The translations under genes and the position numbers were made by a program. Shown one piece after another: positions 39,532 through 48,733 of a stretch of DNA of 64,000 bases. The notes under the pieces were generated by a model. The model saw only the letters and a list, made by a program, of their open reading frames with translations. It made no database searches and had not been told where the DNA came from. The stretch lies in assembly GCA_030609325.1 (NCBI GenBank), contig JAUWCL010000001.1, forward strand, positions 104,746 through 168,745, written 5' to 3'. This DNA comes from Candidatus Krumholzibacteriota bacterium. GTDB lineage: Bacteria > Krumholzibacteriota > Krumholzibacteriia > Krumholzibacteriales > Krumholzibacteriaceae. Positions within the stretch are counted from its first letter, which is position 1. Every line of letters starts with the position of its first letter.

Positions 39532-42500
39532 TTAATTTACAATAGCGAATTTTCTGGTCGTCTCCACCGTCCTGCCGCCCGACCTGACGACGATGCGACA
39601 GAGATAGACGCCCGACGCCCGGCCGGTCATCTCTACGGCAAACTCGGCCTGCCCCCCCGAGAGGGACATGCTCCTCTCGAGGACCCTCTCCCCTTCGAGT
39701 GTCAACACGTCGAGCTTCGCCTCCCCCTCGTCAGGCGCGGTGAAATGGAAGGCCACCCTTTTGCCGGTCGAGGGATTGGGATATATCACGAGGTTCCTGT
39801 CGAGATCGGCCCACTGCGGCTGCTCGACGTCGAATCCCGAAGACGGCAGGATATACGAGTCCCTGTCTGCGCCGCCGTATACCGACGTCCACGAAGCCGA
39901 CATGTCGAAGTCCCCGAAGGGGACCCTGTGCCACCTGGCTCTGCCTCCCTCGGGCCTCCACTGCCCGAAACCGCTTTCTTCCGAGTTGAAGACGAGATCG
40001 AACCATGATATGAACCCGTCCCCTGACACGGCGGTGAGATCGACGGGCTCGATGAAGGAACCGGCCGTTTTTCTCGGCCATCCTGGTACGAGGTCGCCTT
40101 TATGGTCGAACACATACATGATGCCCGCGTCGGTACCCGCCAGGACCCACGCACCGTCGGCGCCGGCGGCGGTCACGATCGGCACGGAGATGTTCACCAC
40201 GACGGGAAGGACGTAGACGCGGTTTATGTCTCGCGGCCACCCGGTGACGTTCGCTCCCGACGGATCGATCGCGTATATCGTGCTGCCGTCTGTGTAGACG
40301 AGATCGAGGCGTCCGTCGCCGTTGAGGTCCTGGATCGCGGGCGGGAAGGGTATCGCAATGCCTTCGCGTCTCTCGCTGATCCTCCCCTCGCTTCTGTAGA
40401 GGACGATCTTACCTGTCGCCGCGGCGATTATCCATATCTCGCTTCCCGCGCTGCCGGGAACAATATCCCCGCCGGTAAGAAAAATCTCTCCCGAAAGGTC
40501 GGACGCCGAAAGGGAGACTTCGACGGCGAACGATCCGTCATGAATGAGTCCCCCGGATGTTATCCAGTAGCTCTCCAGCATGGCGCCGCCGCTTCCGTCG
40601 GACGGGACGGTGAGCGCGAACACCGCGTTCGCTTCATCGCTGGCGTCCTTCTCGACGACGAGGTTGCCGGTGAAGCGGCAACCCGCCTCAGGAGATGCCG
40701 GCGTGCCGGCAGCGAGCCCGTCGGTCCCGATCAGGTGAAGCGGGCCGGTCTTTTCGGCGGCCACCACGTAGACTCCATGCGAGGTATGAACAGGCACGGG
40801 GAATGTCGCGAGCGTCGTATCGAGCGTCACGGGCCAGGAATGACACTGGGTCCAGTCGTCCTCGCTGAACGCGTAGATCGTTCCGTCGATACCGGCTACT
40901 ATGACCACATCCTCAGCGGGGCCGCCGCAGTCGGTGAAGCCGGAGATACAGGCAGCCGGAGTGAGCGCCGGGCCGCCGATGTCGAATACCGGAGCGGAAT
41001 GTCCTGCCATCCAGCCCTTCCCGTCCTCGTCGATCATCAGGGCGTCATGCAGCCCGCCCAGGGGGATCACACCGAATTTCGAGGGCGAAATGCCGCCGGG
41101 AATCATCTTCGTAGCAACCCGCTCCCTGCAGCCCGCAGCGAAGGTCATCAGCGTGTCCCTGCCTGAGACAGACTCGAGACGAAGGCCGCTCTGGACCTGC
41201 CAGTTGCTCCAGGCCGGCGGCAGCGTCGAATCGTTCATCTCTACGGCGTTCCCCTCGTAGAACGCGTCGTCGTACCATCCCAGCCCGAATCTCGACGTGG
41301 GATCGCCGAGATCGACGACGCCGTTCGCCTCGATGAGCGAGACGCCGAAGGGCCAGCGCGAGTTGACCTCGTTCGCCTCCCACCTGCGCTCGATGAAGAA
41401 CTCGTCGACGTGCCACACGAGAATGCCCGGTCCCCAGTCCGGTCCCGGCCACGGTGATTCGGTGGGAAGCAGGTAGTCGTACCCGTTGGTGAATTCCCAG
41501 TCTATGACGTCGGGTATCCCGCTCCCGCAGTTCATACAGTTGCCCGGCCCGAGTATCACGCCGGTGACCTCGTCGGTCACAAAGCCGGTGATCAGCCCGT
41601 CGAGCTCGGCCGCCCTGTTCTCGATCAGCCAATACTCGTCGGCCGATATCTCGACCCTCACGCCCCTGGACGGGCATTTCCCCGAGGCGGAGAGGGCGAC
41701 GGCATCCTCGAAGGTGCCGATAGTGTCTACATCCAGCCAGCCGAGAAAATATTTCGACCAGGCGCAGAGGCCGCCGGGTACGAACCCTTCGGCGTAGTGC
41801 TCGCCCCCCTCTTCGTCGACGATGATCGCGCCGAGCTGCCCCCCGCTGTCCATGTTGTCGAAGACGCCTATTGCGGAAGAATTCGTGTAGATGTCGTAGA
41901 GGTCGCAAAGGCCGAGCTGGTGCCCGAACTCGTGCGCCAGTACGGCGGCGATCCCGCCGTTGTAGCCGTCCTGGATCGATGTTTCCGGAATGACGGAGAG
42001 CTCGGTGATGACGTTCCCGCCCTCCACGACGATCTCGTCGCCGTCGCCGAGTATCGCATAGAATGAAGGGACATCGTTGGGGCTGTTGCCGAGCACGTCG
42101 GACTGTAGATTTGCCCCGGCGTGCGCCACCACTATCGCGTCGAAGTCGCTCAGCCTGACGGGGTATCCGTCCGACTGAAGCGAGTCGTCGCAGACGGCGA
42201 CCGCGTCCTGCACGAACTTCACCAGCATCTCGGTCGTCCACCGTCCCGATTTTCCCGGACCGTAGTCGGCCAGGTCGGTGAGTCTGTAGCTTTCGTTCTC
42301 CCCGGCGGGAAGTATATCCCACGTTATCTCGGCGGCGCCGCACGACTGAAAATCGTAATACCGGGCCATCGCTTCCATATGTGAATCGAAATAGGCTTTG
42401 TTGTGAGGGGTCGGGTCGATCACGGATGTTCCGATCGAGTCGAAGTCGAAGTCGCCCCCCGTCCTTATGCTCGTCAGGCTGCCCGACCTGTCAGACCGGA

Positions 42501-42819
42501 AGGATATCCGCACAACGACGACGTTCCACATAGCGGCAGGGGCGGCGGGACCCTGGAGCATCCTGGACGCCGAGGCCTCCCTCGTGCGGCGCAGGCCCCT
42601 GAGCGAGGGCCTGTCGAAGCCGAATATCCTCGCTCCCGTCATGGCTCCGTCGGGTACAGGAGCCTCGCGCCCGGTGTGGTACAGCCCCCCCGCCCGTCTC
42701 TCGAGAACGGGAACGGGATGTCCGTCTGCGGCGAGCGCGCCCGTCTGCAGGACGGCGAGCAGAAAAAATATGATTACACCGGCAGGCTTGCAAATGCGAT
42801 CAGCCATCGGTCGGACCAA
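39532..42819 (-). CDS. Secreted M6-like metalloprotease with C-terminal type A sorting-like domain
   Basis: 1095 aa; zinc motif VLAHEFGHQLGLCDLYD; C-terminus NLVIYPNPSTGKRVAFHFTAPDEGEAKLDVLTLEGERV...GVYLCRIVVRSGGRTVETTRKFAIVN. Confidence 0.88.
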   Translation of the reverse strand: MVRPMADRICKPAGVIIFFLLAVLQTGALAADGHPVPVLERRAGGLYHTGREAPVPDGAMTGARIFGFDRPSLRGLRRTREASASRMLQGPAAPAAMWNVVVVRISFRSDRSGSLTSIRTGGDFDFDSIGTSVIDPTPHNKAYFDSHMEAMARYYDFQSCGAAEITWDILPAGENESYRLTDLADYGPGKSGRWTTEMLVKFVQDAVAVCDDSLQSDGYPVRLSDFDAIVVAHAGANLQSDVLGNSPNDVPSFYAILGDGDEIVVEGGNVITELSVIPETSIQDGYNGGIAAVLAHEFGHQLGLCDLYDIYTNSSAIGVFDNMDSGGQLGAIIVDEEGGEHYAEGFVPGGLCAWSKYFLGWLDVDTIGTFEDAVALSASGKCPSRGVRVEISADEYWLIENRAAELDGLITGFVTDEVTGVILGPGNCMNCGSGIPDVIDWEFTNGYDYLLPTESPWPGPDWGPGILVWHVDEFFIERRWEANEVNSRWPFGVSLIEANGVVDLGDPTSRFGLGWYDDAFYEGNAVEMNDSTLPPAWSNWQVQSGLRLESVSGRDTLMTFAAGCRERVATKMIPGGISPSKFGVIPLGGLHDALMIDEDGKGWMAGHSAPVFDIGGPALTPAACISGFTDCGGPAEDVVIVAGIDGTIYAFSEDDWTQCHSWPVTLDTTLATFPVPVHTSHGVYVVAAEKTGPLHLIGTDGLAAGTPASPEAGCRFTGNLVVEKDASDEANAVFALTVPSDGSGGAMLESYWITSGGLIHDGSFAVEVSLSASDLSGEIFLTGGDIVPGSAGSEIWIIAAATGKIVLYRSEGRISERREGIAIPFPPAIQDLNGDGRLDLVYTDGSTIYAIDPSGANVTGWPRDINRVYVLPVVVNISVPIVTAAGADGAWVLAGTDAGIMYVFDHKGDLVPGWPRKTAGSFIEPVDLTAVSGDGFISWFDLVFNSEESGFGQWRPEGGRARWHRVPFGDFDMSASWTSVYGGADRDSYILPSSGFDVEQPQWADLDRNLVIYPNPSTGKRVAFHFTAPDEGEAKLDVLTLEGERVLERSMSLSGGQAEFAVEMTGRASGVYLCRIVVRSGGRTVETTRKFAIVN

Positions 42820-42837
42820 GTGCCTTTCCCAGGGGTA

Positions 42838-43833
42838 TCAGAAGGTGACGCCGATGGACCAGCGGTGGACCCTCGCGAGGTCCTTCGACTGCGGGATGCT
42901 GGCCCAATCTATTCTTACCGTGTTATTGATTACGAATCCGAGACCATAGGTCGCCGACTCGATATTTCCATCCTTGTCGTAGACGTACCCGAGACGCAGG
43001 GCGATCAGGTCAGAGTACAGGAATTCGGTCCCGGCGTGATACGTGTTGGAGCGCTCGAACTCGACCATCGGCCTGTTGATCTCTCCTATGATGTACAACC
43101 TGGCCAGGTCACTCCATACCGGAGCCCACGCAAAGCTTCCCTTGAGGTTCCTCGGCAGGGGGGCCGCCTGGTCTACGTTCATGAATGTGATCGACGGCCC
43201 GAGGTTCGAGACGGCGAGGCCGAGGCTCATCCTCCTGATCATAAAGCTGCTTATGCCGAAATCGGGGATCTTCCACAACGCGCCGAAATCGACGGCGACA
43301 GAGCTTCCCGTTCCCGAAGTGCCCTCGAGCGTGGCCCATGCCGGCGCGAGGCTTATGTATACGAACTTCAGGTTCATTCCGAGTGAGATCTGGTCGCCCA
43401 GCTTCACCGCGCCGCCGATCATCGGGGAGACCTCCCACGCCGACGCGGTTCCCAGCTCCTCGGGCGTCGTGCCGGTCACCGTATACTCGCCGTAGGTCAG
43501 GTACTGTATTGCGAATCCGACCGTTCCTATGCCCTTTATCTTGTAGATACCGCCTATATAATCGAAGAAGACGTCTGAGGCGAGATCAGGGACGAGCTGC
43601 GAGTGCATCAGGTCTATGGCAATATTGTCGACGAACGCCATCCCGGCGGGGTTCCACCACATCGCGGTCGCGTCATCTGCGATCGCCCCGAAACTCTGGC
43701 CCATCCCGTTGGCTCTCGCTCCGGGAGGGATTATGAGGCTGCCCGCTCCCGCTTCTCCCTGTGCGAACGCCGTGGAAGAGGCAGCAGCAATAATGAACAA
43801 TGAGATTGTGATCAGCCTTCCCGTTCTTGCCAT
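42838..43833 (-). CDS. PorV/PorQ-family outer-membrane protein
   Basis: 331 aa; LIIPPGARANGMGQSFGAIADDATAMWWNPAGMAF, UPF0164/PorV-type signature. Confidence 0.85.
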   Translation of the reverse strand: MARTGRLITISLFIIAAASSTAFAQGEAGAGSLIIPPGARANGMGQSFGAIADDATAMWWNPAGMAFVDNIAIDLMHSQLVPDLASDVFFDYIGGIYKIKGIGTVGFAIQYLTYGEYTVTGTTPEELGTASAWEVSPMIGGAVKLGDQISLGMNLKFVYISLAPAWATLEGTSGTGSSVAVDFGALWKIPDFGISSFMIRRMSLGLAVSNLGPSITFMNVDQAAPLPRNLKGSFAWAPVWSDLARLYIIGEINRPMVEFERSNTYHAGTEFLYSDLIALRLGYVYDKDGNIESATYGLGFVINNTVRIDWASIPQSKDLARVHRWSIGVTF

Positions 43834-43960
43834 GATTCAGGTTCTCCTTTTTGTTGGCCTTCTATAAGTGAATTAAGTATCTGAAAACTTCCCGGTCAAG
43901 CATTTTGCCTCTGTCGGAAAACGCTTTCCCGCCGTTATAAACATTTTTTTTGACAAACGG

Positions 43961-46900
43961 TTATCTGAGATGTACCGCCTTCCCACTGACCGTCTCGCTG
44001 CGGTTGAAGGAATCCCTGAAGGATACCTCGAGGACATAGATGTACGTGCCGTTCGCGATCCGGTCACCGATATAATCCCTTCCCTCCCAGTAAATACTGT
44101 TGAATCCCTCTTCCGCCGCCAGCTCGGCGTTCCATATCTCGACGCCGGAGAGGTTGTACACGTGCAGAAGGACGTCGGCCCTGCTGCTCAGCTGAAACAC
44201 GAAATTCGTCGATTCCGTGAACGGGTTGGGCATATTGAATACGTCGCTCACCATATAGAGGCCCTCTTCGACGACCTCGAAGACGAGGGTGTCGGTCGCC
44301 GATTCGCCGAGGTTGTCGAATGCCCTGACTATCACGGAGTGCTCGCCGGGCGCGAAACCGGAGTGAAGGGGGTACTCGACGCACCCGGTCGTCGAGGAAC
44401 CGTGCTCATATTCGAAGTATTCCGTCACGAATATCGGATAGCCGCTGCGATCGAACTCGAAGAAGATCGAGCTCTGCGGCTCGGTGCCGAGGATGGCGAT
44501 CCCGTCGTCGTCCGATATCTCTGCCACGAGGATAGCCCCCCTCTTCACCTTCGTCGCCTGGCCGGAAAAGTAGAGGTCTATATCGGGCGGGGCCTCGTTC
44601 GGCGGAACGGTCCCTGACGGGACGATCGCCAGTGTGTCGGTGGCGCCGACACCGTCGGCCCCCGCCTCGCTGACGTACGAGCGGACCCTCGCCCTCGACC
44701 CGTTCCTGCACCTGACCGGTATCACGAAGTCGAGATCGAACCTGCCGGCGGTAACGTCGACCGAGCCCCTGAATATGTCCTTGCCGGGGAGCCTGTATTC
44801 GAGTTTCTTCTCGATGCCCCAGTGGATGATATCCTCGCTGATCATCTCCATCGATTCCTGGACCACGATCTCCGCCGTGCCGTTGAAGGTCGAGAGGAGT
44901 TCTCCTCCCTCCGTCACGCGGCCGATCAGCGTATACCTGTTCCCTGTTTTCATCGTGTCTATGACGGCGATATCGTGCTCGACCATATGCCCCGGAAGGG
45001 CGAGCGTGAGTGCGGGATCGCCGAGCAGGGTGTACTTGGCGTTGTTGCTCGTGTACATATATGTCTTGTCGTCGATCTTGGCCATCATCAGTGCGGTACC
45101 GATCGGCTCCGTCGCCGTGCTGTCCCCGCCTGTGAAAAGATAGTCGAAATAGATATAGTTCAGCTCCCTGTTCGGGAACAGTCTCGTCGGAGCGACCCCC
45201 GCGATCACTGCTATGGCCCCACCGTTGTCGAGGACGGAGATCTCCTGCCCCATGCTCCTGTGATAGGGAAATTCCAGGTCGCCCACGGAGCAGGAGAATG
45301 CGAGGAAAAGGGGCTGCTTCGTTCCGTTCATCAGGGAATACAGGTCGGACATCTGCATCACTCTCTCGTCGGCGAGCTGCTTAGGGGATCCGTGCCCCGC
45401 GTAGTTGACCACGAGGGCGCCGCACGACCATTCCTCGAGCAGGTCGCTGGTCGCGCCGGGCTTGAGGTCCCCGACGAATGGATAGTGATGCAGGTATATC
45501 TTGCTGTAGTCGATGAATCTCGGAATCGGGCCGTCATCGGCCGTCATCCATTCGGCGTCCCACGTAAAGTAGAAATCGTTGTCGGTGTTCGTCGAGTACT
45601 CGTCGTCAGCGACGATGATCACCCTGTTTCTCCAGGTCCCCATGTCGATGCCTGATTCGTGCCTGATCACGCGATCTATCCAGATGTCGGCGTCCCTGCG
45701 CGTGAGCACAGGCATCCTGCCGATAGCAACATCGACTAACCTGTCATAGCCCGTATCGAGCTTGGCGAGGAAATCGTCGTCTTCAACTCCCTCGTCCTCG
45801 TAGTTTACGTTGATGTAGACCGGAACGAAATCGTTCGACCGGCCGAGTATGTCCCTCGCGTCGTAGGTGCAATTTCCGATGAGCAGCGCGTAATCGATCA
45901 CCGGCGCGCCGCCGTCGCTGAAATTGTCGTAGAGAAACTTCAGGTAGTTCCTGACGGCCAGCGGATCCTTCATCCCTCCGGAGAAGTTGTTGTAGACGTC
46001 CTCGATATCGACCGCTCTCACGACAGGATCGCTCGAATAGGGCAGGTTGTTCCTGCGGTGGGACGCGAGGCGGTTCGCCGCGTCCCGGAAATTGCGGTGA
46101 TAGATTATGATCATATCGGGAGGGGTCTCGTCCCTCAGCGAGGGGAGCACTCCCGGCGACATGCTCTCGATCGCGATCGACGGGGTGAGCAGGCCCGACG
46201 CGGCGGAAGCGTGGTAGTGCAGCGGGACCGTATCGAGCATGTCCTCGAAGACTACCTCGCCCTCGTTGTTCTGCCATCCGGTCAGCCGTACCGGTCCGGT
46301 ATGGGCGGTTACGTCGAACAGGAACAGCTCCTCCGTCGACTGGAACCCACTCATCGTGACAGCGGCGGTGCGCATATCGGACGGCGCGAAGAAATCGAGT
46401 CTCCCGTCGATCGGCCTCAGATACCTGTCGTAGAATATCTCGTACCAGAGGACGTACATCACGTCGTCGGAGATCTTGGTGAACCTGAAGTTGTTCGCCC
46501 CTTCCACGATCGAGCTCACGGCCGCCTCGATAGTGTCCGGCCTGAAATCGGAATTGACTATCCAGTTCATGTGACCCGCGTACTCGGCGTTCACGTAGCA
46601 GTCGGCGTCGTTGAGATTGTTGTTGTATATGTAGGGGCCGTAGCCGAGAGTCCTGACCATCCCGGCGCCGCCGGCGACGTCGACGCACCGGAACTCGTCG
46701 TTGAAGACCGTCGTGCCCACATTCAGGCGCCTCCAGTACCAGAAGTCGTCGGTGTGTATCGGATCGTAGAGCACGTCCCGCTCGACATGTATGCGGTGAC
46801 GGCAGGTCGTGACGTAGAGGTCCGGCGAGCCGGACGGAGAGACATCCCTGCTCTGCACCCTTGCCGGCTCTCCCTCGAACGAACCGCCCCAGCTCATCCA

Positions 46901-47926
46901 GTATACGCTGTTGCCGGAATATTTATGCTTGTAGAAGCGGATATCGTCGGCCGAAGGATCGAGATGGTCGGTCCATCCGCGTATCCCGAGACCGTAGAAT
47001 ATGAAATACTCGCCGGGCATCATCGAGCCCGTATTGTCTCCCGAATATTTGAGATCGACCTCGGAGAGGTGGTACTCCTCCTCGAAGCTCCCGCCGTGTC
47101 TCGTGCTGTCGGGCTGCTGATGCGGGCCGGCGGTGAATATGCGGACGGTCGCCGGATCGATGTCCTGTGGATTGACGCCGGCCCTGGTCAGGTCCTCGTA
47201 CGAGATCCTGTACAGTCCCGTGCCCTCCATCGTCAGCTTCAGCCACTTGTCGGAGATGGCGAACTCGAAAGGGGTCCTCTGGCCCGGGGCCTCGAGCGCC
47301 GGCCTTTCCTCGACGGCGGTCCACCTGCCCGCTCCGATGACGTAACGGTCCTCGGGCCTCGGTGCCCGGCGCTTGCCGGAGGCCGGCCGCACGGGAGCCC
47401 AGGACAGCCTGACGACTATCCTCTCGGCGTGGAACAGGCGCCCGTTCTCCGGATCGGTGAGAACTGGATATATGTCGACAAGCGCCAGCCTTCTCTTCCT
47501 CAGTATCTCCACCGACGCAAGCATGGCGAAATCCCTGGACGCTGCAGGGGCGGTCTCCTTCGCCGCTTTCCCGGCGCCGGCGGCGGGATCGCCGCCGCCG
47601 GACCAGACTTCAGGCACAGCGCCTTCTACCGGCACGGTTCGACTGTCCAGAACCTGAAGCCTGATTCCGCGGTCAGCCGGCACTTCAATGAGAAATCTCT
47701 TGACGGGCAGCACGGGCAGGCCCGGTATCCTCTCCAGCGTGAATCCGGGTATCCGGATGATCGCGTCCCCGCCATCCTCCCCTCCCGTAAACGAAACGGC
47801 GGGACGGCCGGTGGTGAACTCGACGGTGACTCCGGCATCGTCCTCTGAGACGATACGCCAGTGTCCCGCCCCGGCGGCGGCCGGAACGAGCATGGCGATC
47901 AGAAGCAATATCGGGATCCTCTTCAT
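43961..47926 (-). CDS. Gingipain-type C25 peptidase, PorU-like, with C-terminal FlgD-Ig/sorting-like domain
   Basis: Probable start MKRIPILLLIAMLVPAAAGAG at 47926 (ORF to 47992); catalytic region NYAGHGSPKQL...LFLAFSCSVGDLEFP; C-terminal FNMPNPFTESTNFVFQLSSRADVLLHVYNLSG. Confidence 0.88.
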   Translation of the reverse strand: MKRIPILLLIAMLVPAAAGAGHWRIVSEDDAGVTVEFTTGRPAVSFTGGEDGGDAIIRIPGFTLERIPGLPVLPVKRFLIEVPADRGIRLQVLDSRTVPVEGAVPEVWSGGGDPAAGAGKAAKETAPAASRDFAMLASVEILRKRRLALVDIYPVLTDPENGRLFHAERIVVRLSWAPVRPASGKRRAPRPEDRYVIGAGRWTAVEERPALEAPGQRTPFEFAISDKWLKLTMEGTGLYRISYEDLTRAGVNPQDIDPATVRIFTAGPHQQPDSTRHGGSFEEEYHLSEVDLKYSGDNTGSMMPGEYFIFYGLGIRGWTDHLDPSADDIRFYKHKYSGNSVYWMSWGGSFEGEPARVQSRDVSPSGSPDLYVTTCRHRIHVERDVLYDPIHTDDFWYWRRLNVGTTVFNDEFRCVDVAGGAGMVRTLGYGPYIYNNNLNDADCYVNAEYAGHMNWIVNSDFRPDTIEAAVSSIVEGANNFRFTKISDDVMYVLWYEIFYDRYLRPIDGRLDFFAPSDMRTAAVTMSGFQSTEELFLFDVTAHTGPVRLTGWQNNEGEVVFEDMLDTVPLHYHASAASGLLTPSIAIESMSPGVLPSLRDETPPDMIIIYHRNFRDAANRLASHRRNNLPYSSDPVVRAVDIEDVYNNFSGGMKDPLAVRNYLKFLYDNFSDGGAPVIDYALLIGNCTYDARDILGRSNDFVPVYINVNYEDEGVEDDDFLAKLDTGYDRLVDVAIGRMPVLTRRDADIWIDRVIRHESGIDMGTWRNRVIIVADDEYSTNTDNDFYFTWDAEWMTADDGPIPRFIDYSKIYLHHYPFVGDLKPGATSDLLEEWSCGALVVNYAGHGSPKQLADERVMQMSDLYSLMNGTKQPLFLAFSCSVGDLEFPYHRSMGQEISVLDNGGAIAVIAGVAPTRLFPNRELNYIYFDYLFTGGDSTATEPIGTALMMAKIDDKTYMYTSNNAKYTLLGDPALTLALPGHMVEHDIAVIDTMKTGNRYTLIGRVTEGGELLSTFNGTAEIVVQESMEMISEDIIHWGIEKKLEYRLPGKDIFRGSVDVTAGRFDLDFVIPVRCRNGSRARVRSYVSEAGADGVGATDTLAIVPSGTVPPNEAPPDIDLYFSGQATKVKRGAILVAEISDDDGIAILGTEPQSSIFFEFDRSGYPIFVTEYFEYEHGSSTTGCVEYPLHSGFAPGEHSVIVRAFDNLGESATDTLVFEVVEEGLYMVSDVFNMPNPFTESTNFVFQLSSRADVLLHVYNLSGVEIWNAELAAEEGFNSIYWEGRDYIGDRIANGTYIYVLEVSFRDSFNRSETVSGKAVHLR

Positions 47927-48363
47927 CCGTTCCTCCTGATCATCCACACGATGACGACCGCCGTGAAGGCGACCTGAAGGACGATGCTCCACGTGCCGGT
48001 CTCTCTTCCGTGCCTGATCAGTCCCTTCCTGTGCCCGGGAAATATCTTCTGGTCGTCACGGATCTTTCCCGTCTTCCAGAGCAGGTTTTCGAGATCCGGC
48101 AGGACGGCGAAGAGCCCGCACAGCACTATGGCCGTACTGTACGCCCCGCCGGCGAACAGGATGATCATCGTGACGATCCACAGGACGATCTCCAGACGGT
48201 AGTCCTCAAAATCCCTGTGAGGTATCATATCGAGCAGCAGGTGACTGCCCAGACCAACGAACGGAGCCGCGATCGGATTAGGAATAAGCGAACCGGCAAG
48301 CGCTCCGGCGGCAAAATGAGTGAACACGCTCACGGACTGTGCCTCCGCGGGGGAATCAGTCAT
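47923..48363 (-). CDS. Small membrane protein, DUF457/YdjM-like putative metal-dependent hydrolase
   Basis: 146 aa; FTHFAAGALAGSLIPNPIAAPFVGLGSHLLLDMIPHRD. Confidence 0.65.
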   Translation of the reverse strand: MTDSPAEAQSVSVFTHFAAGALAGSLIPNPIAAPFVGLGSHLLLDMIPHRDFEDYRLEIVLWIVTMIILFAGGAYSTAIVLCGLFAVLPDLENLLWKTGKIRDDQKIFPGHRKGLIRHGRETGTWSIVLQVAFTAVVIVWMIRRNG

Positions 48364-48526
48364 CGAGAGGTTGTGCGCGCTCGACGAGCATTATGGGAAT
48401 ATCCTCTTCCACGGGATATTTCACTGCGCAGCTCTCGCAGATCAGCCACCCACCGTCCTCGCTGAGGCAGACCCTCTCCTTGCAGCGGGGACAGGCAAGA
48501 ATATCGAGCAGATCCTGTCTGACCAT
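48356..48526 (-). CDS. Trm112-like zinc-binding protein
   Basis: Manually translated (below ORF-track cutoff): MVRQDLLDILACPRCKERVCLSEDGGWLICESCAVKYPVEEDIPIMLVERAQPLDD; LACPxC, CxxC and YPVEEDIPIML motif. Confidence 0.9.
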   Translation of the reverse strand: MVRQDLLDILACPRCKERVCLSEDGGWLICESCAVKYPVEEDIPIMLVERAQPLDD

Positions 48527-48539
48527 CGTACTCTTCCCC

Positions 48540-48626
48540 TCAAAGAAAAATCCCTGATAAAGACGGGAAACTCCAACTTCCCATCAGGGACCTGCAGCAC
48601 AGAAGCAATTTTCTTGCGGGTATCAT
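48540..48626 (-). CDS. Candidate 28-aa leader ORF
   Basis: MIPARKLLLCCRSLMGSWSFPSLSGIFL preceded by GAGGAGCGGGGAGCG; ends right after the intrinsic terminator T-tract. Confidence 0.3.
   Translation of the reverse strand: MIPARKLLLCCRSLMGSWSFPSLSGIFL
48542..48590 (-). terminator. Intrinsic terminator in the leader of the Trm112-like gene
   Basis: Minus strand TCCCTGAT...ATCAGGGA (48551-48590, with internal GGGAA/TTCCC pairing) followed by TTTTTCTTTG. Confidence 0.75.
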
Positions 48627-48655
48627 CGCTCCCCGCTCCTCAAGCTGGCTGTATA

Positions 48656-48685
48656 ATTATAAGAAAAAACAGGCCTTCAGGTCAA
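48656..48685 (-). promoter_or_regulatory. Sigma-70-type promoter TTGACC-N18-TATAAT
   Basis: -35 at 48680-48685, -10 at 48656-48661, minus strand. Confidence 0.75.
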
Positions 48686-48725
48686 GCCGATAATCGGCAT
48701 TTGGTGGCATTTGGTCGGCATTTGG
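48686..48725. repeat. 13-bp palindrome plus three direct GGCATTTGG repeats abutting the promoter
   Basis: GCCGATAATCGGC at 48686-48698; GGCATTTGG at 48696-48704, 48706-48714 and 48717-48725 (10- and 11-bp spacing). Confidence 0.85.
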
Positions 48726-48733
48726 GCTCTCTG

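Noticed and set aside
46058-47848. 596-aa plus-strand ORF opposite the C25 peptidase
   Set aside because: Antisense artefact; no domain signature.
48542-48690. SRP (4.5S) or 6S RNA for the promoter-terminator unit upstream of the Trm112-like gene
   Set aside because: The conserved SRP tip GGAAGGAAGCAGCC and a 6S-like long bulged helix are not visible.
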